Notes: generated by a model not told the origin, from the letters alone. Shown: positions 12,131 to 24,093, counted from the stretch's first letter. The stretch is DNA of 64,000 nucleotides from Druceiella hillmani (GCA_039881145.1 JAYKKI010000088.1:3844501-3908500); one strand, 5' to 3'. Numbers and translations: made by a program.

Positions 12131-13790
12131 GTCTGAAAAGAAAATTGGGAAAACTGTGTTGTAAAAGTCCTACAAGACGAAAACTTGGGAAAGTCACACA
12201 TCCCACAGCCTTTCGTTATTAATTTAAATGATGATGATTTTTGACGTAATCGAAATAATTAGTAATTAAACTGTTGGCCTTTGAAATATTAGCACTTTTC
12301 CCTTTACACCCATACCAAGAGTTACAACCCTAAGCAGTATTAATTAGTAATTAATTAATTAATAGCAAATATTTATCACTTAATTTGTTATAATTAATTA
12401 ATGAATTAGTTATTAATGTTTACTTAGTCTAATGTTAATTAAAATATATATAATTTTGTTTTCAAATGTCTATTATAATGTTTATTATTACCTATTAAGA
12501 TTAAAGATATTTAAACTATATTGTTTGAGTTTAATTTTGTATGTGGTTTGTCGATAACATTACACCACTAACCATCGCCATAAGACCTGTGAGTGCGAGT
12601 GATGAAGCAATATGCACCGTTTTGCTCGTACTTTTTATTGCATCGCGTGCAGGGAGACCATGGCCATAGTATAGTGCGTTCTTTTCAATGACTGCCGTTA
12701 ATTGCATAATGAAGAAATGCTCATATTCAATTAAGATTTGAATATACTTACAATTAACATAAATATACTATAATAATAAATAATAAAAAACTAAACATAT
12801 AATATTGTTTATTGTTTATTTATATGCTGTATTGCTTGCTGTCAAATGTAATTGCTTGCTGTCAAATGACAATGTATTACCATGATGTCATTTCAAGAGT
12901 TTGTCGCTTAAAGTTTTTGACTCAATCCACAATCACATTCAATATAGCATCCAAACCTATGAGTAACGAGTCAAGATATGAAGACATCAATTGTAACAAG
13001 TTCACATAACCGTAAGTGATAAAAGAAATGTTTGTCATTTATCTGCCAATGTTAGGGTAATTTTTATTAATTTTAAGAAACCAATTAAAATTATCACATG
13101 CGATTTTTAACTGATTACTATTGATAAAATGTAAAAAAGCACAAATGAATTAAAGCAGTCACGTCGTTTGCACATTTTAATTCTCAAATAGAGATTAAAA
13201 TTTTTGGCCAAGTACTTGCTATTGTCAGCATTAAAAATGCCTTCTTGAAATCAAGTGTCACAATAAAGCCGTTATAGATTATGATAATTGCAAAAGAAAT
13301 ATAAATAATTTAAAATTTTTTGAAAATGATTTTCTTTGAACGCATAGCAGTTAGAATATAGACTTTGATTTATGTAACTCGTATGTACGTAATGTCACGA
13401 GCTAATATACTACATGTTTTATCGATTATTTTGATGAAAAAATGCAATTAGCAATACTTATCAATGTAATAGTTTTAATCCATAATATTCCTCTACATAA
13501 CCTGCTTTACGTTGAGCAAACGCACTGACCTTTTATAACCTGAAGAAAGATATTAATGTGTTTTAATTTCTTGTAGTTCTTAAGTGTTCGAACAGCGTTT
13601 ATCCAGCAGCAGGCTAGATCATATTTAAACAATATAAGGGATACGCTATAGGGACTTCATACGAAAAATCACATTATCTTAACCAAGCGTTTATTGACTT
13701 AATCCCAGATTGCGGTGGTTACTTTTTGCACCTTCCCTAAAACAACAAATCAAATGGCGTAAAATTATATAACAAACTGAACCAACTCAC

Positions 13791-13938
13791 CTGAGTCGAT
13801 CTCCCGCCATTTGGGATGCGGAGAGGCCACTCGCTCGCTTGTGTGAAAGGGTGCAGACATGGTAGTCGCATGCAAAGTGTAATAGTAGCTGCAGGGACCT
13901 TGGACACGCTCGGGCGGCCTTATATTGTAGCCCACAAT
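13791..13938 (-). CDS. Uvrag: Uvrag exon 2: start of C2 domain
   Basis: The acceptor is gtccgtccacag|ATT and the donor is GACTCAG|GTGAGT. The exon is 148 bp, phase 0 in and phase 1 out. It encodes IVGYNIRPPERVQGPC, then SYYYTLHATTMSAPF and HPKWREIDS. The strand pattern 'YYTLH ... SE ... HPKWREID' corresponds to the vertebrate UVRAG C2 segment 'YFTLHL ... SEV ... NPTWRSLDFG', where the PxW turn is a C2 hallmark. It joins exon 3 through a split Glu codon. It lies at the left end of the 27-kb intron. Confidence 0.87.
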
Positions 13939-15268
13939 CTGTGGACGGACCAAATGTAAAGAACATGATATATTACTATTATAAATATTTAGAGGGTATA
14001 TCATTTCCTTTAACTATTTACAAACATGAATTTTTCACAAAGCAAATGTATTGCCCAGGATAATCGTTAGATTTTACCACCACAGTTTTTCAATGATTTT
14101 TGCTACAGTAGGATTAAACGTAATGGGGAAGGAATACCCCATTTTCAGATATTTTTAGAATATCTTTTTAAATATGCAATTTGAAATGATGAAATAAATA
14201 TTTCTGTAATCCTTTGAAATGATAATTAAAATTAAAAAAAATTGTTGAGTGCCTTATTTACCCCTCTTTAAGTCTTATATCATATTCAATAATGTTAGCT
14301 AGTATAAAATATGTGGGCTAATAAGATAGTTTCTGAGAAAATAGGCTGACAGACAGAGAAACTCATGAGTATTTCGTTTTTCAGTTTGATGAAAAATGTG
14401 AAAGATTTCAGTTTGATGTACAGAACCCTAAAAATGTGAAAGATATTGGATACCAGTAACTAAGAGTTTAAATTAAAATGATTTTAATTAACTCCCATCA
14501 AATTGGTAAGATGTAGAGAACCGGTTTATAATGTTATCGCTAACATGAAACTCCACAATCTCTTTATAATAGGATTGTAACTCTGCGACAGAATTGCATT
14601 AACAAGTTAGACGCATGTTGTTTGAAGACTCATACTCGTAATACACTAACCCACCTCAAGGTGGTTTTCAAAGGTTCCCTTAACTGCTCTACCGTTTTTG
14701 GAACATTACAATAATTACTGTAAATTATTGAACGAAATTGAAACTATGGGACTGCTTCTATGCATGTTCCGATACTTGTTTTATTATTACTAAAAAAGAA
14801 TTATCAATGTCAGACGAATGAAGATTGATTTCATACAATTACAATTAGTATACAAGTGTTTTTATTTATTTTATTTTTTCTTTTTATCAAAAAAAATTAA
14901 AGAAAACCTATTTTTCTGTTAACTTAACTTTCACCGAGTTGAATGTAGAAATTGTTAGAGAAAAACACAATTGGATGGAAAATTATTTCAAATGATTCCG
15001 GGCAAATATTCATATTTCAAAATTATTATTCGAACAAAACAGCGTTTACATATATAAAAATGGGTGTTTTACTCTCTAATTCAATATGGCCCCCAAAAGG
15101 CACATTCATAATTACGTATTAGGTGTGACATAATTTCGAAGTAAATAAAGATTATAATTATTATAATATTGACAAAATTGTGTTAAAACTTAAGAGATGG
15201 AAACAATATGATATGTCCCGAGTGTGAAAGAGATGTATATATTTATCTAATACTCTAAGAAAAGAAAG

Positions 15269-15306
15269 ATTTTTACCACAAGTATATAAATACTTGTGGT
15301 AAAAAT
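15269..15306. repeat. Perfect hairpin, 17-bp stem
   Basis: Arm 'atttttaccacaagtat' (15269-15285) pairs exactly with 15290-15306 around a 4-base loop. It stands directly beside the hairpin at 15314-15377. Confidence 0.9.
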
Positions 15307-15313
15307 CATGAAT

Positions 15314-15377
15314 GCTAATGTGTTATTAGTATTGTATTATTAAGAAGTTAATAATACAATACTAATAACACATTAGC
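15314..15377. repeat. Perfect hairpin, 29-bp stem, 6-base loop
   Basis: Arm 15314-15342 (starting gctaatgtgttattag) is the exact reverse complement of 15349-15377. The loop is 'agaagt'. No mismatch in 29 bp within decayed intron DNA points to a recent origin or to selection. On either strand the transcript would fold like a small-RNA precursor. A small foldback element is equally possible. Confidence 0.9.
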
Positions 15378-16437
15378 GTTTATTAATTGTACCTTTAATT
15401 AATATTTACTAACATAAGTGGTGGTATCTATTATTGAAGAATATGTCTTGAGGTTAGAAGGTTAGATTTGTTAATGTATACTTTTAGTCTATTTCAGTTG
15501 CCTAATGACATGCGAAACTACATGAAATACAGAATAATGGGTTCAGTAGGTCAAATCGTAATGAAGTTCGGTATGTGTTAAGTGAAATCAGAATGATGAA
15601 AAAACTTAAATAGCCACATAATTCTAAACTTCAAACGGAGTTGCGTTGTGATTGGTATTGTATGCAGATGTAAAATTATGTTTTATTTATTGAAAAAACT
15701 AACTTGATTAAATTTATCCTATTAAAATAAATTAATATTAATAACAATAAAACATATATCAGTGGTGAAGCTAAGAAAACAGCTTATTAAAAAGCATTTA
15801 AAAGTTTTTCATAAACTGTTTGTGTTTCCGCATGTTGAACTTTGAATCATATTAATTATCGTTTGTACACTTTGAAAAGCGTTTGTACAGTGTAAAAAAG
15901 CTTTCTGAATTTCAAATGTAAATATAATACTTAGGAATTTTGTTTGATGTGTGCTGAATACCTGTTTCATATTTGCGCATCTAAATGATATCATAATGCA
16001 TTATTCATGTCATCAGTTAGTCGACTTTAATAGTTGTTTTTGGAAAATATCTATTTGTTTAGCTAGATGTTCATATTCTCAGTATCTTGTTATATTGAGG
16101 TGTATTGGTTTTATAATTTATTTAGAGATACTCTTGAGTGATTACAATTTACTTTTTTCTCTTTGGAAATTCTTATTTTCGTTGTTATATTTTAGTGTTA
16201 TTTTCATATGGAATTAACCTTTTCTGTTTTTTTTTATTTTTTTCTTTATATATTTTGTTGATCGTTTCATTTAATAATAACCTTAGTTCAGTTTATGTAT
16301 ATATTCAAAATTTATATAAAAAAAATATAGAAAATAGTATACTTATATGTATACATTTTAAAGTGTACATATAAAGTGATTTTATATTGACTTTTTTATT
16401 TAATTTTTGGTTATTTTTTCCTTTTTTGTTATTAAAT

Positions 16438-16597
16438 AGTTTTGTTAGTTCACGCCCGCTTGAATGGTGGCAAAAGTTCGACCGACCGGTGTTCGATTCC
16501 AAGCCGTTCGTCGAACGGGGCTGGACTGGTGTTGTGGTTGGCTGTAAGAGATTGCTCTCGTTAAATACATTAAAGTAGATAAATAAATAAATAAAAG
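16438..16597 (+). repeat. tRNA-derived SINE, copy 3 (plus strand)
   Basis: It starts with a tRNA-like head: 'ttagttcacgcccgcttga', then a B-box 'ggtgttcgattcc'. The body 'ggctggactggtgttgtggt' and 'tggctgtaagagattgctc' follows, ending in a clean (ATAA)n tail (about 16578-16597). This is the clearest 3' end of the family in the window. Confidence 0.72.
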
Positions 16598-16789
16598 TTG
16601 GAACATGTGTATCCATATTTATTGAAATTATTTGTTTTAAAATATAACATGGTTGCTACATCTGTGCCATTGGAAAGTCCATTTTCTAAAGCCATACACT
16701 TGAAATTCAAAGCGGTGTTCATTAACAACAAAAAAAGTAAAACAGTTAATATTCCTAAATATCAAATTATAGATTAAAAAAATAGTATG

Positions 16790-16790
<1 letters not shown>

Positions 16791-16845
<55 letters not shown>

Positions 16846-16897
16846 TATATACATATATATATATATACATATATATATACATATATATATGTATATT
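16791..16897. repeat. (TA)n microsatellite with TATAC interruptions
   Basis: A TA run with several C interruptions on the right side. Short ORFs on both strands across it are Tyr/Ile repeat artefacts. Confidence 0.88.
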
Positions 16898-17482
16898 TTA
16901 ACGTGTACATTTAAAGTGATTTTATTGTATTTGAGAAAGAATAAACTTTTAAATCTCCTTTATAAAGCACGTCTTAAGTCTGGGAAAGCGTGAAGGGCAG
17001 TTCATTTTGGAAATTAAAATTAAGAATAGTGTTGTATGAAATTCTACTAATATATGGTTACGAATATAAGTAAAGTCAAGCCAATTCGTTCAAATATGGG
17101 TGGGTACGCAAAGTTACGTCATATAATGTAACAAATGAAATATAAGAAGAGACAGCGCTCCCTTTAATACATGATATGTGACACTCGCCACTCACACCTA
17201 TCGCACGACTGAAATGCCAGAACACTTTTGACACTTATACAAAATAGTTTAGAGTTTCACAAGACAAAACAAGCTGCACTTAAAAAAAAGCACTTTTGCT
17301 AATTGGCTTATTTTTTAAAGCACAAAAAAAATTGTCGCTCACAAGATAAAGCTATATTCCCCACTTCTACTATATATCTTCAGTTTAATTTGATTTCACA
17401 TTTAATTTTACCCACTGTCAAATACCATATACAAAAGAAAATTACCCATATGCTGCATACAATCTGTAAATGCCCTCTACAA

Positions 17483-17632
17483 TACTCGTGAAGTTACCTC
17501 GACGAAGAGCTCGTCGAAGTTGATCACAGTCTGAAGTACATCTGCAATACAGTCTAAAGTATGCACAAAGTAAATCAAAGTACATCTCTATACTATTCTC
17601 TTCGCCTAACTTCGATCAACTTCACGAGTAGT
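17483..17632. repeat. Imperfect inverted repeat 'actcgtgaagtt ... aacttcacgagt'
   Basis: The left arm is 'actcgtgaagttacctcgacgaag'. The right arm around 17605-17632 carries 'gatcaacttcacgagta'. An extra 'gtcgaagttgatca' near the left arm also pairs with 'cttcgatcaacttc' on the right. It looks like a foldback with a roughly 100-base loop. Confidence 0.6.
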
Positions 17633-17965
17633 GTAGTGCAGGTTTTAGGTGTTCAGTCATCATTCTTATGGACTCATATTAAATGATTCAACAGGAAAAA
17701 TTACAAGTGCTATTGAATGTTATTGTTTTCGTAACATCGAATAATAATGTTATCATTAATCTTATGCTCCTTTTCAGGACTCCGCCCTTAAAACGAAAAC
17801 CTTTATAGGATCATTTGACTGTCCGTCCGTCCGAATATCGTTTACTGAGGCCTATAACATAATAATGCTGTAAACATTTGGTTCACACAGTAAAAAGATA
17901 TTGCCCTTGAAAGCATATTTTTTTTATTCATGCTCAGTGATCATCAAAACCTACAATCTTAAGTT

Positions 17966-18141
17966 CACAATTAAATGAAACTACGTGATGTAGTATTATT
18001 TCTACTTTCTTTACGTTCTTTACCACAACCTAGATTTCCTTGTATTACTAGCAAAGATGTAATACAATGAAACCTAGGTTGTGGTAAAGAACTTAAAGAA
18101 AGTAGAAATAATACTACATCACGTAGTTTCATTTAATTGTG
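17966..18141. repeat. Long hairpin, arms about 82 nt
   Basis: The left arm begins 'cacaattaaatgaaactacg' and its partner ends 'cgtagtttcatttaattgtg'. The centre is around 18046-18060 ('tagcaaagatg'). Only a few mismatches occur over the arms. It contains 'ccacaacctag(a/g)ttt', which recurs at the right end of the element. Confidence 0.88.
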
Positions 18142-18529
18142 AATAATGAATTTCTACAAAATTAACGCCAAATATATTCAATACAATCTTAAGAGTCGGC
18201 ATAACGGTATATTTTATTATAGCAGAAGAAGAGAAGAAAATTGAAAAATCAATGAGTTCTAATCCTATGTGGAGTTATTCATTTTTGTAATTAGTTTATT
18301 TTTAGGCATGCAAAAGATATATTAGGCAATATATTTATGTTGTGAAAAATTAATATTTGCGCATCTAATCTTACTTAGAAATACTATGTACCCTTAAATG
18401 TTTATAAGTACCAAAATGTGTGCAGAACCCCTGTAGTGAAATTCCCCTCGTGATTTACAGGTTTTTTATTCCTTTTCCCGCTTAATTGGTTCAAATAAAT
18501 AAATATATGCTATCCAAAATAATTAATAT

Positions 18530-19595
18530 TGTTTAAAATTTATTTTTGCTTATCCCATTGAGCGAGATATCATTGGATAGGCCTTTCAGAATATAATTGA
18601 AGTTGTATTTATCTATTCTATTATTTCACTTTTAAAGACTTAAAATGAAACCATTATTTATATTCGTATATCGCATCGAGCGAGATATCATTGAAAAAGT
18701 CTTTCAAAATGTAATTGAGGTTGTATTTACCTATTCTATTTATACATTTTTAAAGACTTATAATGAAAGCAAAATTTATTTCCACACACGCATCGAGCGA
18801 GATATCATTGGAAAGGTATTTCAAAATGTAATTGAGGTTACGTTTACCTATTCTATTACATTATTTTTAAAGACTTAAAATGAAAGCATTATTTATATTC
18901 ATATATCGCATCGAACAAGATATCATTGAAATAGTCTTTCAAAATGTAATTAAGGTTCTATTTACCTATTATATTAATTCATTTTTAAAGATTTAAAATA
19001 AAAGCAAATTTTATTTTCACATATTGCATCGAGCGAGATATCATTGGAAAAAGTCTTTCAAAATGTAATTAAGATTCTATTTATCTGTTCTATTATTTCA
19101 TTTTTAAAGACTTATGAATGGAAGCAAAATTTATTCTCACATATGCCATCGAGCGAGATATTATTGGAATGATTTTTCAGAATGTAACTGAGGTTCTATT
19201 TATTCTTCATTTTCTACTATTCTTCATTTTTAAAGACTTAAAATGAAAGCAAAATTTGTTTTTGCATATCCCACCGAGCAAGATATCATTGAAAAGGCCT
19301 TTCGAAATGAGACTAAGATTCTATTAACCTATTCTATTATTTTATTTACAAAGACTTAAAATATAAGCAAAATTTATTTTTGCATATCCCATTGAGCGAG
19401 ATATCATTGAAAAGGTCTTTAGAAATGTGACTGGGGTTCTATTTACCTATTCTATTATTTCATTTTTAAAGACTTGAAATGGAAGTAAAATTTGTTTTTG
19501 CATATCCTATCGAGCGAGATATTGTTGAAAAGGTCTTTAGAGATGTGACTGAGGTTCTATTTACCTATTATTTTATTTTTAAAGACTTGTATTTC
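18530..19595. repeat. Tandem repeat, nine units of about 118 bp
   Basis: The anchor 'gagcgagatatcattg' or a close variant recurs at 18560, 18678, 18795, 18913, 19031, 19151, 19276, 19394 and 19512. Spacing is 117 to 125 bp. Each unit also has 'tttcaaaatgtaattgagg', 'ctattctattatttcatttt' and 'aaagacttaaaatgaaagc'. The ORF at 18645-18878 is two units read through and not a gene. Confidence 0.92.
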
Positions 19596-19800
19596 ATCAG
19601 CTAGGTGTGCTCGATCTTCTCTTCTTGTATGACCACATAGGCAGGGCACAAACATAAAATGTACTGTTATTTTTATCATTGATGATAAGTGTACTTATCT
19701 TCAACATGCCAACTAATTTATTTAGAATTGTTTGTTATGTGTTTTGTTTAATTTTGAAGTTTTTGTTTATTTTCCTATTGTTTGTTTATATAGTATATCA

Positions 19801-19894
19801 TAGGTTTCGTTGTATGACAACATCTTCGGGTGAACAATTTGAAAAGATCTCTTTAAATTGTCCACCTGAAGATATTGTCATGCAACGAAACCTA
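19801..19894. repeat. Hairpin at right end of the 2-kb element
   Basis: Arms 'taggtttcgttgtatgacaa' and 'ttgtcatgcaacgaaaccta' pair, continuing through 'catcttcgggtg ... cacctgaagat' and 'acaattt ... aaattgt' with a short AT loop near 19845-19853. Confidence 0.85.
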
Positions 19895-20539
19895 GGTCGT
19901 GGTTAAAAATTTAAATAAAGTATATATAATACTACATCACGTAGTTTTATTTAATTGTTAATAAAAATGAAGTTTTCTATTTTATCAACCTGCGTTGCTT
20001 CTTATTTACACCTCGTATCTTACAAATACAAAGATCTTTCGTAATATTTCACAGCTACAAAAATATTTTCTCCATTTTAAAATAAAATATTTTATTTATT
20101 TTCTCTTGTAGTATATAAAAATAGAACAAAAATTTGTTTGTCATTTTTACACCGCCACTTTGAATTTCTATGTTATAAAAAATTTGGTTATAATTTTTAG
20201 TCTAATCCGATCATAAATGACAAAAAACCTTCATAATCTTCAATTACTGTTGTCAGATACTACTGTCATACATATCAAGTACACATGCTAAATTTCAAGA
20301 CAGTTAAGGATGAATAAACAAAAACAGATTATAAAATTGACCAAGACAATGATACAATGAGCCAAGTCAAAACAAAAATTTTACAGCGAAGAGTAGATCC
20401 TGAGCACTGAGATCCGATCTCTCTTTTTTCTATATACAGAACTACAGGGGCTGAAGATTATACAGAAAACTTGACAGTGGAAAGGAAATTAGTCATTCTG
20501 TATGTGTCATAAGTAATTGCATGGAAGTACACAATTTAA

Positions 20540-21199
20540 CCGTTTTAGTGCCATTGTTTTTTACTAGTATATACTTAAAAATGCCAAAGAAATCTTTTGT
20601 TTTTGATGTCATTTACCCTTGTCTCGAAAAAAACTGTATCTCTTCCAAAAATTATTCAATTTTAATAATTTTTTCAGTGTTTTCTTAATAAAAACTTGTA
20701 CAAGGATAATAAAATACAAAGAAAATTATGGAAATAAATATTGTGAACAAAAATTGTAACAAAAACTGAAATCAAGGTCACATCGTATTTTCGCAGTCCG
20801 GTACATCCTCCGTATCAGCAAAATAATTGTTATCGTCACTATTATCACTATCACGCAAAATTTGCATTACGCCAAATTGTGAGCACACCACAATGTCACT
20901 CCCACTATCACTTTCTTCACAACTTGAAAAACGATCATTTTCACTCGAATTATTTTCGTATTCTGACATTATGGGTTAAAAATTTTCTTTTCCTGGATCC
21001 TTTTTTATATTGTAATTACTAATAATATTATAATTTGAACTTTATATAACACATAAAAAGATAAAAAATTAGCGATGCGTGCGAGCGACCTTCCCTACCG
21101 TGCGCTAAACAGCAACTGATTTCGCAAGCGCCATCACGCTCGTAACAAATTTAGTAAGTACACGCACGAGCGTGATGTCGCTCGTCGGCACTCTAACGG
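20540..21199 (-). mobile_element. piggyBac-type non-autonomous element, copy 2
   Basis: It is flanked by TTAA at 20536-20539 and 21200-21203, with inverted ends CCGTTTTAGTGCC and, read backwards, CCGTTAGAGTGCC. The host repeat is interrupted exactly at this TTAA: 'cacaat-TTAA-[element]-TTAA-gatcacagatgg' against the uninterrupted 'cacagtTTAAgatcacagatgg' at about 27415-27432. This shows the insertion and a TTAA duplication directly. The internal ORF is at 20969-20778. Confidence 0.85.
20778..20969 (-). pseudogene. N-terminal fragment of a piggyBac-type transposase, copy 2
   Basis: 63 residues starting MSEYENNSSENDRFSSCEES, with the acidic block SDNSDDNNYFADTEDVPDC, ending at a TGA. It aligns along its length with 2493-2690. 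Only the acidic N-terminus is kept and the catalytic part is absent. Confidence 0.65.
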
Positions 21200-21515
21200 T
21201 TAAGATCACAGATGGAGATCTTATCTTCATTTGAACTACTGAGACAAACATTTATATTATTTTACTTTTAATTGATTGTGTCATCTGTTCTTTAAAACAG
21301 GTTTTGTTACGGTCATAATATTCTTATCTATCACTACCTTTATGAATGCTTTCTAGAGCACAGTATGATTCACATGAAAGAAAATAAATATACTATAAAT
21401 TAAAATTACTACTAAAATGAGAAATCTAACATCTTAATGTAAATCAGCATCATTGAGAGATTCTCTCCAAATGAGGTTCCACAAACGCGGAGCTCTCATG
21501 GCTGTTCATGAAAAT

Positions 21516-21849
21516 GTAGATAGAAAGAAATAAACTGAGTTACATAAATGTAGATAGAAAGAAATAAACTGAGTTACATAAATGTAGATAGAAAGAAATA
21601 AAGTGAGTTACATAAATGTAGATAGAAAGAAATAAACTGAGTGACATAAATGTAGATAGAAAGAAATAAACTGAGTTACATAAATGTAGATAGAAAGAAA
21701 TAAACTGAGTTACATAAATGTAGATAGAAAGAAATAAACTGAGTTACATAAATGTAGATAGAAAGAAATAAACTGAGTTACATAAATGTAGATAGAAAGA
21801 AATAAACTGAGTTACATAAAGGTAGATAGAAAGAAATAAACTGAGTTAT
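21516..21849. repeat. 34-bp tandem array, ten units
   Basis: The unit is 'gtagatagaaagaaataaac' + 'tgagttacataaat'. Units start at 21516, 21550, 21584, 21618, 21652, 21686, 21720, 21754, 21788 and 21822. They are nearly identical, with single changes such as 'aagtgag', 'gagtgac' and 'aaaggtag'. The sister repeat at about 27816-27850 has this motif once ('gtatagatagaaagaaacaaactga'), so the array is a local expansion. Confidence 0.95.
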
Positions 21850-23537
21850 AACATCTGAAAATAAGGCAAGTACGATGTGTCGTATACTTGAAAACATGTT
21901 TCTTTGCATTGCTCTTTATGGCTTCATATAGAGCTAGACAAACATTCATACGATTTTCGAATAAAAATAAATTGTTTAATATTACTTTTAGCTGAATGAT
22001 AAGTTATATTAAATAATGATTAAATGAATGTTTTAGAATACTACATTATATGAATCAAACATTCATCGGTGAGAATTTGGTTTTTGTAATAATATATACT
22101 ATCTTAATTGAAAAATTTCCACTCTCATAATCTAACAATTCCACGCGTCATTAACCACATATTACATAGTTCACCTCGATAATTTGAAACGAAATCGTCC
22201 AAAGCGACTGCACCAAAACTTTACTCCATTCAGACTAGAATCTAAAAATGTTTTAAAATAATTTTTCACAGCTACAAAGTGAAACAAATTTTTGTTCCTA
22301 AAGTTTACTCAGACTAATAATGCCCTAAAAATCTTCTAAAAACCAAACAGTAAATTTGCTGACCAAGTCATAGGTATGCCTAAAAAAGACCGAAGATATC
22401 GTGATAATCTACAAAAGCGTTTTCGTTGCGCAGTGTACTTTTGATAACATTCGCAATTTTAAGTCAATGATTAAATAAAAAATTCAAACAAGGCCAACCT
22501 ATTCGTAAAATGGTTAAAGAAGGGAGAGCCTCAATTAATGTCTATGTATGTATGCCCACAATTATCGTGGTGACTACTCCTACCAAGTTGATACAAATGA
22601 GACTACGGCACTCTGTAGACTACTCTACAGTGATCCCATTAGAATTAAAACTGTAATTTGGGTAGACGACACATGACAAAATTATGAATAAGGTACTGTA
22701 TTTTAAACTCTTATTACATGACTGGACAAAAATGAGTGTATTGTGTTTTCAATGCTTGTATGTATATGACTTTTTTATTCCCTCATAGAAACCGAACAAA
22801 AGAACAGATTTTGATGAATGAGATATTAATATAATCTTTATGCTGTGAAGCGTATCATAAGGTTTATAACATTACAGAAAAACAATATGACGGCCATAAA
22901 ATTGGATATGGTGAAATACAAAAAAGAAATGGTGTAACCAAGTATGTTGTGCGGAGTATAAAATTAAAGAATCTAAAAAGAAGATTTCAAAAGTATATCT
23001 TATTTAGTGACATGATAGAATTAAAAAGCCCAAGAAATGTAAATAACAATTAATACATAAGTGTATATAAATTTCTCGTTCTCTTACACTAACTGCTTCT
23101 GATGCCAGTTATTTACAGAACATGTTAAACGTTAAAACTTTAAATGCTGTTTCTCAAATTTGGATATTTGGGTTGAGTAACTTTCATTCTGAAGATGCAA
23201 TATCGACTTGCTACAAAAATAACAAAGAAAACTAGAAAAAACTTTAACGGAGAGGAGAACTTTAATAAAAATTCAGCCAAGTCGATTCAGATACACGCAC
23301 AGAGGGTTCTGTAGCGTCAAACAATGTTAAACTTATAAGTTTTTATTTCTCAAAGATGCTGAAAAAACAAAGTTATTGCTGCGATCGGTACTGAAAATAT
23401 CCCATATCTCAAAAACTACAAAACATATCTACACAACTCTATCTACAAAACTATTCAAACCAATTTTTGTTGAAAGTTTATTTTAAGTTCTACCTTAATT
23501 GTTTTCAGAATTTTACACATGTTAGTTAAAAAGTTAG

Positions 23538-23955
23538 ACGACTATTGACTTAAAGAAAAAAAAGTTATTTTGGAAGCTCTATATAATTTTTCAAGATCTA
23601 TCTAATAATACCCCACTTGCCTATGTGTCATGTGAAACGGATATCTCACCAACTATTGACTTAAAAAGAAAAAAGTTATTTTGGAAGCTCTAAATAATTT
23701 CTAAGACCTATCTAATAATATCCCACTTGCCTATGTGCACTGAGAAACGGATATCTCACCAACTATTGATTAAAAGAAAAAAAAGTTATTTTGGAAGCTC
23801 TATATAATTTTTAAGACCTATCTAATAATACCCCACATGCCTATGTGCACTGAGAAACTGATATCTCACTATTTAAAGAAAAAAAAGTTCTTTTGGAAGC
23901 TCTATATAATTTTTAAGACCTATCTAATAATACCCCACATGCCTATGTGCACTGC
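23538..23955. repeat. Tandem repeat, about four units of about 110 bp
   Basis: Each unit has 'ctattgacttaaagaaaa', 'aagttattttggaagctcta', 'aagacctatctaataatacc', 'ccacttgcctatgtgcactg' and 'agaaacggatatctcacc'. Units begin near 23542, 23652, 23762 and 23868. The last is shortened. Confidence 0.88.
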
Positions 23956-24093
23956 ATTTTTTTCAATTATATGTATGGAATGCCACCCCTAATATTGTTT
24001 TTTTTTTCAAAATTTCATTGCACAGCGGTTCATAGAAGATACCTATCATCCAAATGTCATCAATATAGTGCCGATAGTCACTGATTAAAAATG

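Larger units (their letters stand above)
8396..13790. other. Uvrag intron 2
   Basis: About 5.4 kb without an exon. It contains a (TA)n/(TATG) array (9158-9238), the C-rich/G-poor tract (10244-10602), a 68-bp (TA)n (11341-11408) and a DDE transposase remnant (11748-12130). Confidence 0.6.
17966..19960. mobile_element. About 2-kb element with hairpin ends and internal 118-bp tandem repeats
   Basis: The left end is a long hairpin (17966-18141). The right end (about 19889-19960) reads 'cctaggtcgtggttaa ... aatactacatcacgtag ... atttaattgt', the inverted partner of the left arm's 'acaattaaatgaaactacgtgatgtagtatt ... ccacaacctag'. Between them are nine copies of a 118-bp unit and a second hairpin (19801-19894). 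Inverted ends, hairpins and internal minisatellite recall non-autonomous Helentron/HINE-like or foldback elements. The superfamily is not established, as no transposase, replicase or target duplication was identified. Confidence 0.6.
20300..21849 (+). repeat. Dispersed repeat family A, copy 1 (interrupted and extended)
   Basis: It contains 'gagccaagtc', 'gtagatcctga', 'aatgaca..catggaag', 'agatcacagatggagatctt' and 'gagctctcatggctgtt' blocks, shared in order with 27230-27850 (plus strand), 31690-32342 (minus strand) and in part 32810-33075. A piggyBac-type element sits in the middle (20540-21199). The right end has grown into a 34-bp array. No coding capacity is seen. Confidence 0.75.

Noticed and set aside
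18645..18878. ORF of 77 residues with internal repeat IERDIIxKVFQNVIEV
   Set aside because: It is two units of the 118-bp tandem repeat read through. The other units are not open in the same frame.
21516..21849. Regularly spaced repeats that could suggest a CRISPR array
   Set aside because: The units are directly adjacent with no unique spacers, and the genome is eukaryotic. It is a minisatellite.
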